Assembly (NCBI RefSeq): GCF_021390335.1
Contig: NZ_JAJUXK010000004.1
Span: forward strand, 868,001-932,000
DNA: 64,000 nucleotides
Reading direction: 5' to 3'
DNA from: Dyadobacter sp. CY343
GTDB lineage: Bacteria; Bacteroidota; Bacteroidia; Cytophagales; Spirosomataceae
Part shown: positions 36,901 to 45,386 of the stretch, piece after piece
Layout: every line of letters begins with the position of its first letter
Numbering within the stretch: the first letter of the stretch is position 1
Program-made: the position numbers and the translations under genes
Notes under the pieces: generated by a model
The model's input: the letters and a program-made list of their open reading frames with translations, nothing else
Told to the model about the DNA's origin: nothing
The model's database searches: none

Positions 36901-37302
36901 AACGTACAAGTCGAGCAGCCCGTCTCCGTTCACATCGGCAAAAGTCGCTCCCGTACTCCACGATTTTGTTCCGGCCACACCTGCTTTGGCTGTAATATCT
37001 TCAAACTGAAAGTTTCCCTTGTTTAGGAAAAGCTTATTGTCGCCCTGATTGGCTATCAGATATACATCGGGTAGGTTATCATTATTAATATCGCCGATCG
37101 CAACTCCTCCGCCATTGTAGAAATTACGGTAATTGAAAATATTAAATTCCTCGCTGTTTGTGATCGTATTTTCAAAAGCAATACCCGTTTCTGAGGAAGA
37201 CATTTCCTGAAAAAGTGTATTCTTTTTTTCATTTTTTGAACACCCTGAAAAAATTATAACACCTAGCGCACAAACCGAAAGTCCCTTACTGATCTTGATC
37301 AT
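33940..37302 (-). CDS. FG-GAP/VCBS-repeat lipoprotein with ASPIC/UnbV domain (copy 1)
   Basis: An 1120-residue lipoprotein (IFSGC lipobox) with the same architecture as its downstream paralogue: FG-GAP block, ASPIC/UnbV module (about 515-605; AIGAKIYVHQSDKTQMLQQ, VFGLGSNSAIDSVRVVWP), second FG-GAP block. Equivalent segments (NGGGVAIGDINNDNLPDVYL and NGGGVATGDINNDGLADVYF) show a tandem duplication followed by divergence. It follows susD after 117 bp that contain a strong hairpin, so its expression may be lower than that of susCD. Confidence 0.88.
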   Translation of the reverse strand: MIKISKGLSVCALGVIIFSGCSKNEKKNTLFQEMSSSETGIAFENTITNSEEFNIFNYRNFYNGGGVAIGDINNDNLPDVYLIANQGDNKLFLNKGNFQFEDITAKAGVAGTKSWSTGATFADVNGDGLLDLYVCNAGRSEERANELFINKGDGTFTDQAKEYGLADGGYSTHAAFFDFDKDGDLDMFLLNNSFTPVGRLAYANIRNQRDKEGGHKLFRNDGKSFTDISEAAGIYGSLIGFGLGITIGDVNDDNWLDLYISNDFYEHDYLYINNHDGTFTESIQSAMEHTSLSSMGADIADINNDGKLDIYVTDMLPGIDRRLKLTSTYEGYDLFELKVSRDFHHQYMQNTLQLNQSGGPDGKTWFSEIARFTGTHATDWSWGALIFDMDADGQKDIFVANGINKDLTNQDFVAFLADPSNIAEVSRTRKFDYKMFLDKMPSEPLANYAFRNNGNLSFANHSEDWGLNTPSFSNGAAYGDLDNDGDLDLIVNNVNSQLFVYKNRSNERKDFHYVKFKLNGDQGNVNAIGAKIYVHQSDKTQMLQQMPNRGFESSVDLRLVFGLGSNSAIDSVRVVWPNDKEQIIKKISADSTYTLNQTDASEPWRIRSEKGLESFEELTAGGIDFTHKEAEYVDYNQNPLVKQMYSRLGPGLATGDVDKDGLDDVFIGGASGQGGRLYRQKSNGTFAEVTPDILKNEAEMEVSDAAFFDANQDGNMDLLIVSGSNEFKDDDDILQPKLFLGDGKGGFSKSNGLPGLKINASCIAVADYDRDGDQDIFIGSRLKSGQYGIDPPSYLLTNDGTGNFKNYTKRYISQVEQLGMITDAIWADLDGDTYPELIAVGDWMPVTVFKNNRGKLDLGKQEFKNEAGNPVKTNGWWNTVAVADVDGDRDLDIIGGNLGLNSRLKANQEKPVEMYVKDFDNNGITKQIITCPDETGELFPMVMKPDLLRAMPSLKKKFVKFEQYADKKIEDVIDKKDLETAVKKEVFMPESAIFINNNKGTAFTFKPLPPLAQLSPVHAIIPTDYDKNGTLDLIIAGNYYNVLPEIGRYDALKGLILSNSKGDFKAVMPSETGLWTENQVRQMRQLSQGQIVVGNNNSKIQVFRPVSGKKVTSRPGLASK

Positions 37303-37351
37303 CGGAGGTAAAAAATCATTGTTGCTTCTGACGAAGAAACTATCACATTAT

Positions 37352-37396
37352 GTAAATTAAAACAGGAGCAGCTTGGAAATAAGCTTGCTCCTGTCA
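37352..37396 (-). terminator. Hairpin between susD and the FG-GAP genes (terminator or attenuator)
   Basis: Stem ACAGGAGCA(GCTT) / (AAGC)T(TGCTCCTGT) at 37362-37394, 13 pairs with one bulged base, loop GGAAAT. On the minus strand it is followed by TTTTAATTT. It lies just after the susD stop codon and could end most susCD transcripts while letting some continue. Confidence 0.8.
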
Positions 37397-37419
37397 AAGA
37401 TGATTATAATTAAAGAAAA

Positions 37420-38907
37420 TCAGTAACCCGGGTTCTGTTTCAGATTTGGGTTAAGCTGCAATTGTGACAAAGGAATCGGAAAGATATTCCTGAATACAGG
37501 CGAAGCGGTTTTAAACTGCCACGCTTTGTTGAACTGTCCAAAGCGGATCAGATCCTGACGACGGGTGTATTCCCAGGCCATTTCAAAGCCTCTTTCTGCG
37601 AGCAATCCGTCCAGTGTAAGCGTCGTAACCGGCGTAGTACCAGCTCTTTCGCGGATAATATTCACATCTTTGATCGCATCAGCAGTTTTTCCAAGACGAA
37701 GATTAGCTTCTGCACGCAACAGATAAGCGTCACCCAAACGGAAAATTACAAAGTCGTTATCCTGATCATTACTTGCTCCGTTTCGTTGGATCTCATATTT
37801 CTGGCTTCGCGCACCTGCAAGTCTTGCAACAGGTCCGGCTGCCATTTCGAAAGCTGGAATTTCAGGAGTAAAAATGAATGGTTTTCCGTCGTCTGTAAGC
37901 GGCTTACCGTCTGACGAAAACTGCTGTCCAACGATCCACATATTCTTGCGATTATCCCCTTCCTTGAATGAGTTGTAAAACTCTGTCGCAGTACAGTATC
38001 CGTTCCATGGTGCCTGCGGCGTATTGTAAGTCAACTGGCTCAGATAGTGGAGCGTACGCATATTCATATTAAACCCTCCTCTCTTTGATGCATCGTAAGG
38101 AACCGCCAGGATATTCTCTTTTGAAGACTGGTTTTGCGTCGAGAAGTTGCTGAAAAAGTCAGCTGACAAAGCGTATTTCCCGGAGTTGATGATAATATCA
38201 CATTCCGCCTTTGCTTCTGCCCACTTCGGTGTACCTGTATATACTTCTGCATTAATATACAGTTTAGCCAGGGTCATATCTGCCACGTACTTATTAAAGC
38301 GACCGTAATAAGCGCCACCCGTAGTTTCGCTCAGGTTTGGATAAACTTCTTTCAGTTCCTTCTCAATCCAGGCAAATACTTCCGCTCCTGTTTTCTGGGT
38401 AGGACCGTCACCGCCAAGTTTGTCGGCGATAATAACATTACGGAAGTGATCAAGTAATATATAGTGGTAAAACGCACGCAACGCACGCAGTTCCGACTTC
38501 GTAGCAACGTCCGTAATTTCCGGATTATTCAACTGTTGATTGATCGAGGTAATGGCATTATAGCACCAAGTCCACATACCATTAAATTTATCATCGTCAC
38601 CAAGTGGTGTCCACGAATGTTGCTTCAAACGTTTCCAGGCGTCACTATCCTTCCAGTCACCACCTCGGGTAGGGATTACCTGCTCGTCAGTAACCGTATT
38701 AAATTCTGCATACCTTCCGAAATAATCACCCAGCGAACTATAAAGTGGCCCAAGTAGTGCCGCCTGTTGCTGTGGCGTAGAACCAAATTGATCCGTCGGA
38801 ATTACGTCAAAGGGTGTTTCAGTGAGATCAGTACATGCCTGGCCGCTCAGAAGTAATGCGGAGCCAAGTAATATATGTTTTACTTTGAGTTTCATTTGAA
38901 TTTTCAT
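37420..38907 (-). CDS. SusD/RagB family nutrient-binding lipoprotein
   Basis: A 495-residue surface lipoprotein (lipobox SGQAC). It carries the typical N-terminal LTETPFDVIPTDQF, TPR-like helices (TKSELRALRAFYHYILLDHF) and the C-terminal LRLGDAYLLRAEANLRLGKTADAIKDVNIIRERAGTTP plus GFEMAWEYTRRQDLIRFGQF. It caps the TonB receptor encoded immediately upstream (52-nt gap) and binds its substrate, probably a carbohydrate or peptide. No glycoside hydrolase or ECF-sigma/anti-sigma pair lies near, so the substrate is open. Confidence 0.94.
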   Translation of the reverse strand: MKIQMKLKVKHILLGSALLLSGQACTDLTETPFDVIPTDQFGSTPQQQAALLGPLYSSLGDYFGRYAEFNTVTDEQVIPTRGGDWKDSDAWKRLKQHSWTPLGDDDKFNGMWTWCYNAITSINQQLNNPEITDVATKSELRALRAFYHYILLDHFRNVIIADKLGGDGPTQKTGAEVFAWIEKELKEVYPNLSETTGGAYYGRFNKYVADMTLAKLYINAEVYTGTPKWAEAKAECDIIINSGKYALSADFFSNFSTQNQSSKENILAVPYDASKRGGFNMNMRTLHYLSQLTYNTPQAPWNGYCTATEFYNSFKEGDNRKNMWIVGQQFSSDGKPLTDDGKPFIFTPEIPAFEMAAGPVARLAGARSQKYEIQRNGASNDQDNDFVIFRLGDAYLLRAEANLRLGKTADAIKDVNIIRERAGTTPVTTLTLDGLLAERGFEMAWEYTRRQDLIRFGQFNKAWQFKTASPVFRNIFPIPLSQLQLNPNLKQNPGY

Positions 38908-38959
38908 TTTAAGTTTGGACGAATCGGCTGACTTGTTAGCACAACCCTACTCGGTCATA

Positions 38960-41900
38960 TCAGAATGTCAGGTTAACTCCCAACTGGAATGTACGTGTCT
39001 TAGGATAAATACCGGTTGCATCCAGACCCAAGCTGTTCGGAGCTGAGATATCATTGTTAAAATCTCCCTTCACTTCAAGCTCAGGATCTACCCCACGGTA
39101 TTTTGTAATGATAAACAGGTTATTTCCACCCAGGTAAATGCGTGCGTTGCTCAGGTATTTGCTTTCCAAGGTTACGTTATAACCAACCTGCCAGTTGTCG
39201 AGCCTAATATAAGTCGCCTTTTCGAGCCAGTAATCAGACAAAGCATTAGTACTGAAGTTACCAGGAAGTTCTCTTACACTTTCCAACATATTGGTTTCCA
39301 GGATAGATCCAGGGATAGAAAGGTTAGAGCGCAGGTTGTTTAGAATACTGTTTCCAAATACTCCTCTCAGCTGAAAGCTAAGGTCAAACTTCTTGTAAGC
39401 TACGCTGTTAATCCACGCGCCGGTTACGTAAGGCTGCGGGTTATCTTTAAATCCTAACTTAGCCTTCGCAGGGTCTGTCACCGGTGTTGCACCCTCTGCT
39501 TGTTCCAGCAACATCTGTCCTTTATCGTCAAACCCAACAAAGTGACCTACGTTGTTGAACGAGCCAAGTGGAAGTCCGGGTGTAAGGATGGAAGCATATA
39601 CGTTGGAAAGACCGCGGCCTCCGAATGCATTAAACCGAATGATACCTGAATCAAAATCATCACTTTTCAGATTGATAATCGAGTTCTTAATATAAGATCC
39701 TGTCAAACGGCTGGTCCATGTGAAATTATCAGTCTCAACAACATTTCCTCCAAACGAAAGCTCGATACCTTTGTTGCTCATCTCTCCTACGTTAGCCCAG
39801 ATGAAGTTGGTGAAGTATTTTACACCATCCGCAGGAACCGAATATTTGTAAAGCATATCATTGGTTCTCTTGTCAAAAACATCAACCGATCCTGAGAAGC
39901 GACCGTTTACGAACTGGAAGTCAAGACCTAAGTTTGTTTGAGAAACAACTTCCCATTTCAGGTTAGGGTTTGTATTCTGTGTGATCGCGTATCCAGGAAG
40001 GAAGTTGTTGATACTACCGTCATAATAAGATGTAGTTGGTCCGTATAACTGAAGTGATTGATAGGGTACCAATCCTTCCGAGTTTCCGGTTTTACCCCAG
40101 CTCGCACGCAGTTTCAAATAATTGAATGCTTCTGATTTCGGGAAGAAAGATTCGTCAGAAATTGTCCAACCTGCCGCAACCGACGGGAAAAGCCCCCATT
40201 TGTTGTTTGCTCCGAATTTCGAACTTCCGTCGTAGCGAAGTGTCGCTGTCAGGTTGTATTTGTCGTTAAAATTTAAAGTACCTCTACCGAAGAAAGATGC
40301 CAGAGAAGTTTGGTTTCTGTATGAACTTACATACCCTGTTTTTGGAAGAATTAATGATCCGGATCCTAGTCCAAGGTTATCATAACCCAATCCAGTTGCA
40401 ACAAACTGTGTGTTATTCGCGCCGAATCCATCTCTAACAATATTCTGGTAGGAATAACCGCCAAGAAGTGAAAAGTTGCTTCCTTTATCACCAAAACCTT
40501 TTAAATAAGTAGCTGTCAGTTCCAGAAGCTTGTCGTTTTCCTGACCCAGGTTCCTAGAAGCCTCTCCGTTTGTAATCTGAAAAGCTTTCACAGACCTATC
40601 TCGTGCCCGGCTTGTTACTTCCTGATCGTTTTTAAGAGCGCCGTTCACGCCAAGGATCAATCCGCTTAAAACTTCGTATTTCAGATTGACTGCTCCAACC
40701 AATGTATTTTTCTGACGCCCGAACACTTCGTTTTCCAACATTGCAACCGGGTTGTTCAGGTCAAATGCACCTGGGATCTCGTAGTGGGAACCATCTGCAT
40801 TCCGTACAGGAAGCGTAGGAAGGAACAAAGTGGCGTTTGCCAGGATACCTCCGTCAGTCAGATCAGAATTTGTATTGGTATAAGACAAGCTGTACTGAAT
40901 GTTCAACCTGTTGTCAAGCGCTTTCTGATCAAGATTAATACGGCCCGTCAAACGATCAAATCCCGTATTTTTAATGATACCCTGACGTTTTGTATAGTTT
41001 ACAGAGCCCCGGTAAGAGAATGTAGGCGAACCACCGGAAACCGCAAGGTCGTGGCTGTTTGTGAAACCGCTGCGTGAAATTTCATCCCACCAGTCGGTAT
41101 TATGAAAGCCGCCACTAGCATCGCGTGGAAAACGCTGGCTATCTAATAGTGAGGAATCACCTTTAATGCGCTGTACCTCAGAAACATAACCAGGACCATC
41201 AAGTAATTTCAGGTTATTCGAGATCACATCCACACCCACATAGTTATTGAATGACACTGTTGCGCGACCCGATTTTCCACGTTTGGTTGTAATAATGATA
41301 ACACCATTCGCAGCACGTGAACCGTAGATCGCAGAAGCAGATGCATCTTTTAATACGTCCATTGATTCGATATCAGTAGGAGAAATGGTGCTGATCGGCA
41401 CACCGATAATTCCATCCACTACATATAAAGGATCACTACCACCGGCGAGCGAAGTGTAACCACGAAGCCGCACAGTCGGGCTTGTGTTTGGGTCACCGTT
41501 TGGTTGGGTAATCGTTAAACCAGCCACACGACCCTGGATCGCCTGTAACGGGTTTGGGTTAATTCCTGCATTGAAGTCTTTCGAACTCACGGAAGTAACT
41601 GTTCCCGTCACGTCCTTTCTTCTTGCAGTACCATATCCCACAACCACCACTTCTTCCAGTGCCTTTACGTCGTCACTTAATGTTACATCGATTTTAGATT
41701 GGTTGCCAATCTCAACTTCCTTGGATGTAAAACCGATGAAGCTGAAAACGAGCGTCGAATTTGAGGGGGCGGAGATGGAATAATTTCCGTCCATATCCGA
41801 GTTAGCACCCTTTGTGGTACCTTTTACTGTGATCGAAACGCCCGGCAATCCGCTGCCTTTGCCGTCAATTACCTTGCCGGTAACCTCCACATCCTGAGCG

Positions 41901-42037
41901 TAAGCAATGTTTACAACAGATAAAAGCAAAACGATCAGCGTAGAAATGCCCACTTTGAGCGCGCCTGTTCTGAAAAGTCGGTTGCTTCTCCCTAGAACAT
42001 CTTGATAATAAGATTCTTGAAAGGATAAATTCATCAT
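38960..42037 (-). CDS. SusC/RagA family TonB-linked outer membrane protein
   Basis: A 1025-residue receptor. An N-terminal extension with a hydrophobic segment (ALKVGISTLIVLLLSVVNIAYAQ) precedes the CarboxypepD_reg-like domain (about 50-130), a TonB-box-type stretch LEEVVVVGYGTARRKDVTG and the plug (about 135-255; VRLRGYTSLAGGSDPLYVVDG, MDVLKDASASAIYGSRAANG). The barrel ends in Phe (LGVNLTF). It imports nutrients with its SusD partner. The start at 42037 leaves about 25 residues before the membrane leader; an alternative start inside is possible but none is better supported. Confidence 0.94.
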   Translation of the reverse strand: MMNLSFQESYYQDVLGRSNRLFRTGALKVGISTLIVLLLSVVNIAYAQDVEVTGKVIDGKGSGLPGVSITVKGTTKGANSDMDGNYSISAPSNSTLVFSFIGFTSKEVEIGNQSKIDVTLSDDVKALEEVVVVGYGTARRKDVTGTVTSVSSKDFNAGINPNPLQAIQGRVAGLTITQPNGDPNTSPTVRLRGYTSLAGGSDPLYVVDGIIGVPISTISPTDIESMDVLKDASASAIYGSRAANGVIIITTKRGKSGRATVSFNNYVGVDVISNNLKLLDGPGYVSEVQRIKGDSSLLDSQRFPRDASGGFHNTDWWDEISRSGFTNSHDLAVSGGSPTFSYRGSVNYTKRQGIIKNTGFDRLTGRINLDQKALDNRLNIQYSLSYTNTNSDLTDGGILANATLFLPTLPVRNADGSHYEIPGAFDLNNPVAMLENEVFGRQKNTLVGAVNLKYEVLSGLILGVNGALKNDQEVTSRARDRSVKAFQITNGEASRNLGQENDKLLELTATYLKGFGDKGSNFSLLGGYSYQNIVRDGFGANNTQFVATGLGYDNLGLGSGSLILPKTGYVSSYRNQTSLASFFGRGTLNFNDKYNLTATLRYDGSSKFGANNKWGLFPSVAAGWTISDESFFPKSEAFNYLKLRASWGKTGNSEGLVPYQSLQLYGPTTSYYDGSINNFLPGYAITQNTNPNLKWEVVSQTNLGLDFQFVNGRFSGSVDVFDKRTNDMLYKYSVPADGVKYFTNFIWANVGEMSNKGIELSFGGNVVETDNFTWTSRLTGSYIKNSIINLKSDDFDSGIIRFNAFGGRGLSNVYASILTPGLPLGSFNNVGHFVGFDDKGQMLLEQAEGATPVTDPAKAKLGFKDNPQPYVTGAWINSVAYKKFDLSFQLRGVFGNSILNNLRSNLSIPGSILETNMLESVRELPGNFSTNALSDYWLEKATYIRLDNWQVGYNVTLESKYLSNARIYLGGNNLFIITKYRGVDPELEVKGDFNNDISAPNSLGLDATGIYPKTRTFQLGVNLTF

Positions 42038-42094
42038 AGGTTAGATAATTAATTTGGTATCTGTGGTCTTCTGAGGCACTCTAAATACTTATCA

Positions 42095-42127
42095 CAAAAT
42101 GTAACCGGCTAAACACTTAAAATACAA
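42095..42127 (-). promoter_or_regulatory. Possible susC promoter
   Basis: On the minus strand TTG (42125-42127) is followed by a 21-nt spacer and TACATTTTG (42095-42103), a -7 box with one extra base relative to TAnnTTTG. Weak call. Confidence 0.35.
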
Positions 42128-42353
42128 CTGCTTGTTTATCTGATTATTCGTATAAATAGTTAGAGATTTTCATTACAACTCACACAAAATAATAAAAATC
42201 ATTCGGATAATGCAATGCAGCGATACGGTTACATGCAATTAAAATCTGATTAATTAACGAACGCGGCAAATGCGCAAACCAACGGTCGTTTCCAGGGGAC
42301 CAACCGCCTGTTAATCATTCAAAGAAATGCTGGAAATCCTAGTGGCTAGTGCG

Positions 42354-42361
42354 TAACTTTG
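42354..42361 (+). promoter_or_regulatory. -7 box of the FAD/Fe-S dehydrogenase gene
   Basis: TAACTTTG matches TAnnTTTG exactly. No good TTG lies 19-21 nt upstream. Its position overlaps the in-frame TTG at 42359 and therefore supports the ATG at 42389 as translational start. Confidence 0.5.
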
Positions 42362-42388
42362 CATTCCTTTTTTAGTCCAAATGCTTTT

Positions 42389-45379
42389 ATGACACCGGTT
42401 TCTTCCGTATCCACCGACCAGCTAAATTCCTTTTCAAAGACCCTCGAAGGCGAATTGCATTACGATAATACCATGCGTACGCTTTACGCCACCGACGCTT
42501 CGGCTTACCGTGAAATGCCGCTGGCGGTTGCGATCCCGAAAACTATCGGGGATATAAAGGCTTTGATCGCGTTTGCGACGGCCAACCGGATTTCGCTGAT
42601 CCCGAGGACAGCCGGGACTTCACTGGCCGGGCAGGTGGTAGGAAATGGGATCGTCGTGGACGTTTCGCGGAATTTTACTAAAATCATCGAGATCAATGCA
42701 GAGGAAAGATGGGTACGTGTTGAACCAGGCGTCGTACGCGATGAACTGAATATGGCGCTCAAACCTTACGGACTTTATTTTGGTCCGGAAACCTCGACCG
42801 CTAACCGCGCGATGATCGCCGGAATGGTCGGAAATAACTCCTGCGGCTCCAATTCGATCGTTTATGGAAGTACACGCGAACATACCTTGGAAGTAAAGGC
42901 GATCCTGGCAGACGGTTCGGACGCCGTTTTTTCCAGTATCCCGACAGCCGATTTTAATGCAATGCTGCATGATGCCGCCCGTAAAAATGGAAGCGCAAAA
43001 CTTCTTGATAAAATATATCTTAAAACCAATGAAATCCTTGCTTCCGCTGAAAATCAAGCGGAGATCAGAAAGAACTTTCCAAAGCCTTCGGTAGAGCGGC
43101 GAAATACGGGCTATGCATTGGATATGCTGCTCAACATGGAACCCTACAAGGCGGGACTAGCTGAGAATGAGCCTGCTAAGGAGTTTAATATGTGCAGTCT
43201 GATCGCAGGTTCGGAAGGTACATTGTGTTTTTTAACCGAGATTAAGTTAAACCTCGTTCCGCTTCCGCCGAAGACGCAGGGGCTTGTGTGCGTGCATTGT
43301 TTCACTATTGACGAGGCGCTGAGAGCAACTATTTTGACGCTCAAATATGGTCCGCACGCGGTAGAGCTGATCGATGATTACGTGCTCGAATGTGCTGCTA
43401 CCAATGCAGAACAGAAGAAAAATGCATTTTTTGTAAAAAATAAACCTGACGGTAATTTCCCCGCGATCCTGGTAGTTGACCTTTCCCGGGAAACCAAGGA
43501 GGAAGTGGAGCAACTGGCCGCAGCGATGGAGCAGGAGCTCCGCGAAGCAGGTATCGGGTTTCACTATCCTTTGCTTTTTGGAGATGATACTAAAAAAATA
43601 TGGACGTTGCGTAAAGCAGGACTCGGCTTGCTGGCGAACATTCCCGGCGACGAGAAGGCGGTTGCAGTCATTGAAGATACCGCGATCGACGTTTATGACC
43701 AGCCGGAATATATCCGCGACTTTAATGAAATACTTAAAAAGCATGGAATGTCGGCTGTGCACTATGCGCATGCTGGCTCGGGAGAATTGCATTTGCGTCC
43801 TATTATCAATCTGAAAACCAGCGAAGGACACCGCCAATTCAGGATGATCGCGGAAGAAATTGCGGACCTGGTAAAAAGATACGACGGATCCCTTTCCGGC
43901 GAGCACGGCGACGGCCGTTTGCGGGGCGAGTTTATTCCTAAAATGGTGGGGCAGCACAACTACCAGCTTTTCAAGGATATCAAAAAAGCGTGGGACCCCA
44001 ACAATATATTTAATCCGGGAAAAATCGTCGATACTGCGCCGATGGACACGTTTTTGCGTTACGAAGCTGACCAGAAAACGCCGGAGTTCAAGACCTATTT
44101 CCGCTTTCACGACCAGGATATTTTGCAGCACGCCGAGCAATGCAACGGTTCGGGTGACTGCCGTAAAACGCAGTTGAGCGGCGGTACCATGTGTCCCAGC
44201 TTCATGGCGACGCGGAATGAAAAGGATACCACGCGTGCAAGAGCCAATATCCTTCGCGAAATGCTCACCCGGTCGCCAAAGGAAAACCGCTTTGACAATG
44301 AAGAGATTAAGGAGGTTTATGATCTGTGCCTTGCTTGCAAGGGCTGCAAAGGCGAGTGCCCTTCCAATGTGGATGTTGCAAAGCTGAAAATGGAGTTTTT
44401 ACAGCAATATCACGACGTACATGGAGTTCCGTTACGGTCGTGGCTGGTAGGTAATTTTTCTAAAATGACGGGACTGGCAAGTTATGTGCCCTGGGCTTAT
44501 AATTTGGTCTTTAAAAATAAGCCGCTGCGCAAATTAGCAAATCAGATAGTTGGCTTCCACCCCGAGCGTTCAATGCCGCTTTTGCATAACACTACCCTTA
44601 AAAAGTGGTATGAAAAACGAAAAAAAGTGAATAGTGCGACTGGCAAAAAGGTCTACCTTTTCTGTGACGAGTTCACCAATTATAATGATGTTGAAATTGG
44701 CAAAAAAACCATCTTGGTTTTGGAAAAACTTGGCTACGAAGTGGTTATACCAAATCACGGACCATCGGGCAGGCCACAGCTTTCGAAAGGACTATTAAAG
44801 GACGCTAAAAAAATTGCAGAGGAAAATATCCGCCTGCTGCGAGACCTCATATCTTACGACACGCCGCTGATAGGCATTGAGCCTTCGGCCATATTGACTT
44901 TCCGCGATGAGTACCCTGACCTGGTCAGCATCGAAATGCTGGAAGATGCCAAAAAGCTGGCGCAAAATGCATTGCAGTTTGACGAATTCATTTCCCGCGA
45001 AATTGAGTTAAAAAATATTTCTAAAGATCAGTTTACCAAGGAAAAGCGGTTGATCAAGCTGCACGGACATTGCCAGCAAAAGGCGATTTCCAGTATGATA
45101 CCTACAAAAAAGATGCTTTCACTTCCTGAAAACTACACGGTTCAACTGATTCCCTCCGGCTGCTGCGGAATGGCGGGCTCATTCGGGTACGAAAAAGAGC
45201 ATTACGATATTTCCATGCAGATTGGCGAGCTCGTGCTTTTCCCGGCTGTTCGTCAGCAGCCCGAAGAAGTAATTATCGCCGCCCCGGGAACGAGCTGCCG
45301 CCACCAGATCCACGACGGAACCGGCAGAAAAGCATTGCATCCCGCGGAGATACTGTTTGAGGCGCTGGCGGCGGACTAA
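42389..45379 (+). CDS. FAD-linked oxidase / Fe-S dehydrogenase (D-lactate or D-2-hydroxyglutarate dehydrogenase, YdiJ-like)
   Basis: A 996-residue cytosolic or membrane-associated flavoprotein. It contains FAD_binding_4 (about 40-240; IPRTAGTSLAGQVVGNGIVVD, GMVGNNSCGSNSIVYGSTREHT), FAD-oxidase_C (about 270-550; SGEHGDGRLRGEFIP), a ferredoxin-like section (CNGSGDCRK, then CLACKGCKGECPSNVD) and a C-terminal CCG-type domain with SGCCGMAGSFGYEKEHYD. This is the fused architecture of E. coli YdiJ, which oxidises D-2-hydroxyglutarate, and of related D-lactate dehydrogenases; the actual hydroxy acid is not readable here. The ATG at 42389 was chosen over a TTG at 42359 that lies in the promoter box. 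The end overlaps the convergent DUF5686 gene by 4 nt. Confidence 0.9.
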   Translation: MTPVSSVSTDQLNSFSKTLEGELHYDNTMRTLYATDASAYREMPLAVAIPKTIGDIKALIAFATANRISLIPRTAGTSLAGQVVGNGIVVDVSRNFTKIIEINAEERWVRVEPGVVRDELNMALKPYGLYFGPETSTANRAMIAGMVGNNSCGSNSIVYGSTREHTLEVKAILADGSDAVFSSIPTADFNAMLHDAARKNGSAKLLDKIYLKTNEILASAENQAEIRKNFPKPSVERRNTGYALDMLLNMEPYKAGLAENEPAKEFNMCSLIAGSEGTLCFLTEIKLNLVPLPPKTQGLVCVHCFTIDEALRATILTLKYGPHAVELIDDYVLECAATNAEQKKNAFFVKNKPDGNFPAILVVDLSRETKEEVEQLAAAMEQELREAGIGFHYPLLFGDDTKKIWTLRKAGLGLLANIPGDEKAVAVIEDTAIDVYDQPEYIRDFNEILKKHGMSAVHYAHAGSGELHLRPIINLKTSEGHRQFRMIAEEIADLVKRYDGSLSGEHGDGRLRGEFIPKMVGQHNYQLFKDIKKAWDPNNIFNPGKIVDTAPMDTFLRYEADQKTPEFKTYFRFHDQDILQHAEQCNGSGDCRKTQLSGGTMCPSFMATRNEKDTTRARANILREMLTRSPKENRFDNEEIKEVYDLCLACKGCKGECPSNVDVAKLKMEFLQQYHDVHGVPLRSWLVGNFSKMTGLASYVPWAYNLVFKNKPLRKLANQIVGFHPERSMPLLHNTTLKKWYEKRKKVNSATGKKVYLFCDEFTNYNDVEIGKKTILVLEKLGYEVVIPNHGPSGRPQLSKGLLKDAKKIAEENIRLLRDLISYDTPLIGIEPSAILTFRDEYPDLVSIEMLEDAKKLAQNALQFDEFISREIELKNISKDQFTKEKRLIKLHGHCQQKAISSMIPTKKMLSLPENYTVQLIPSGCCGMAGSFGYEKEHYDISMQIGELVLFPAVRQQPEEVIIAAPGTSCRHQIHDGTGRKALHPAEILFEALAAD

Positions 45380-45386
45380 TTCCGCC
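45370..45386. other. Small hairpin containing both stop codons of convergent genes
   Basis: GGCGGA (45370-45375) pairs with TCCGCC (45381-45386), loop CTAAT. The TAA of the plus-strand gene and the TAG of the minus-strand gene share this loop. No T-run follows, so efficient termination is doubtful. Confidence 0.6.

Larger units (their letters stand above)
42038..42388. other. Intergenic region between divergent susC and the FAD/Fe-S dehydrogenase
   Basis: 351 bp without a gene. It holds a weak minus-strand promoter (42095-42127) and a plus-strand -7 box (42354-42361). No repeats or conserved RNA recognised. Confidence 0.6.

Noticed and set aside
43247..44140. 297-codon minus-strand open frame
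   Set aside because: Antisense to the FAD-binding region of the dehydrogenase; composition is that of a reversed coding strand and no motif is present.
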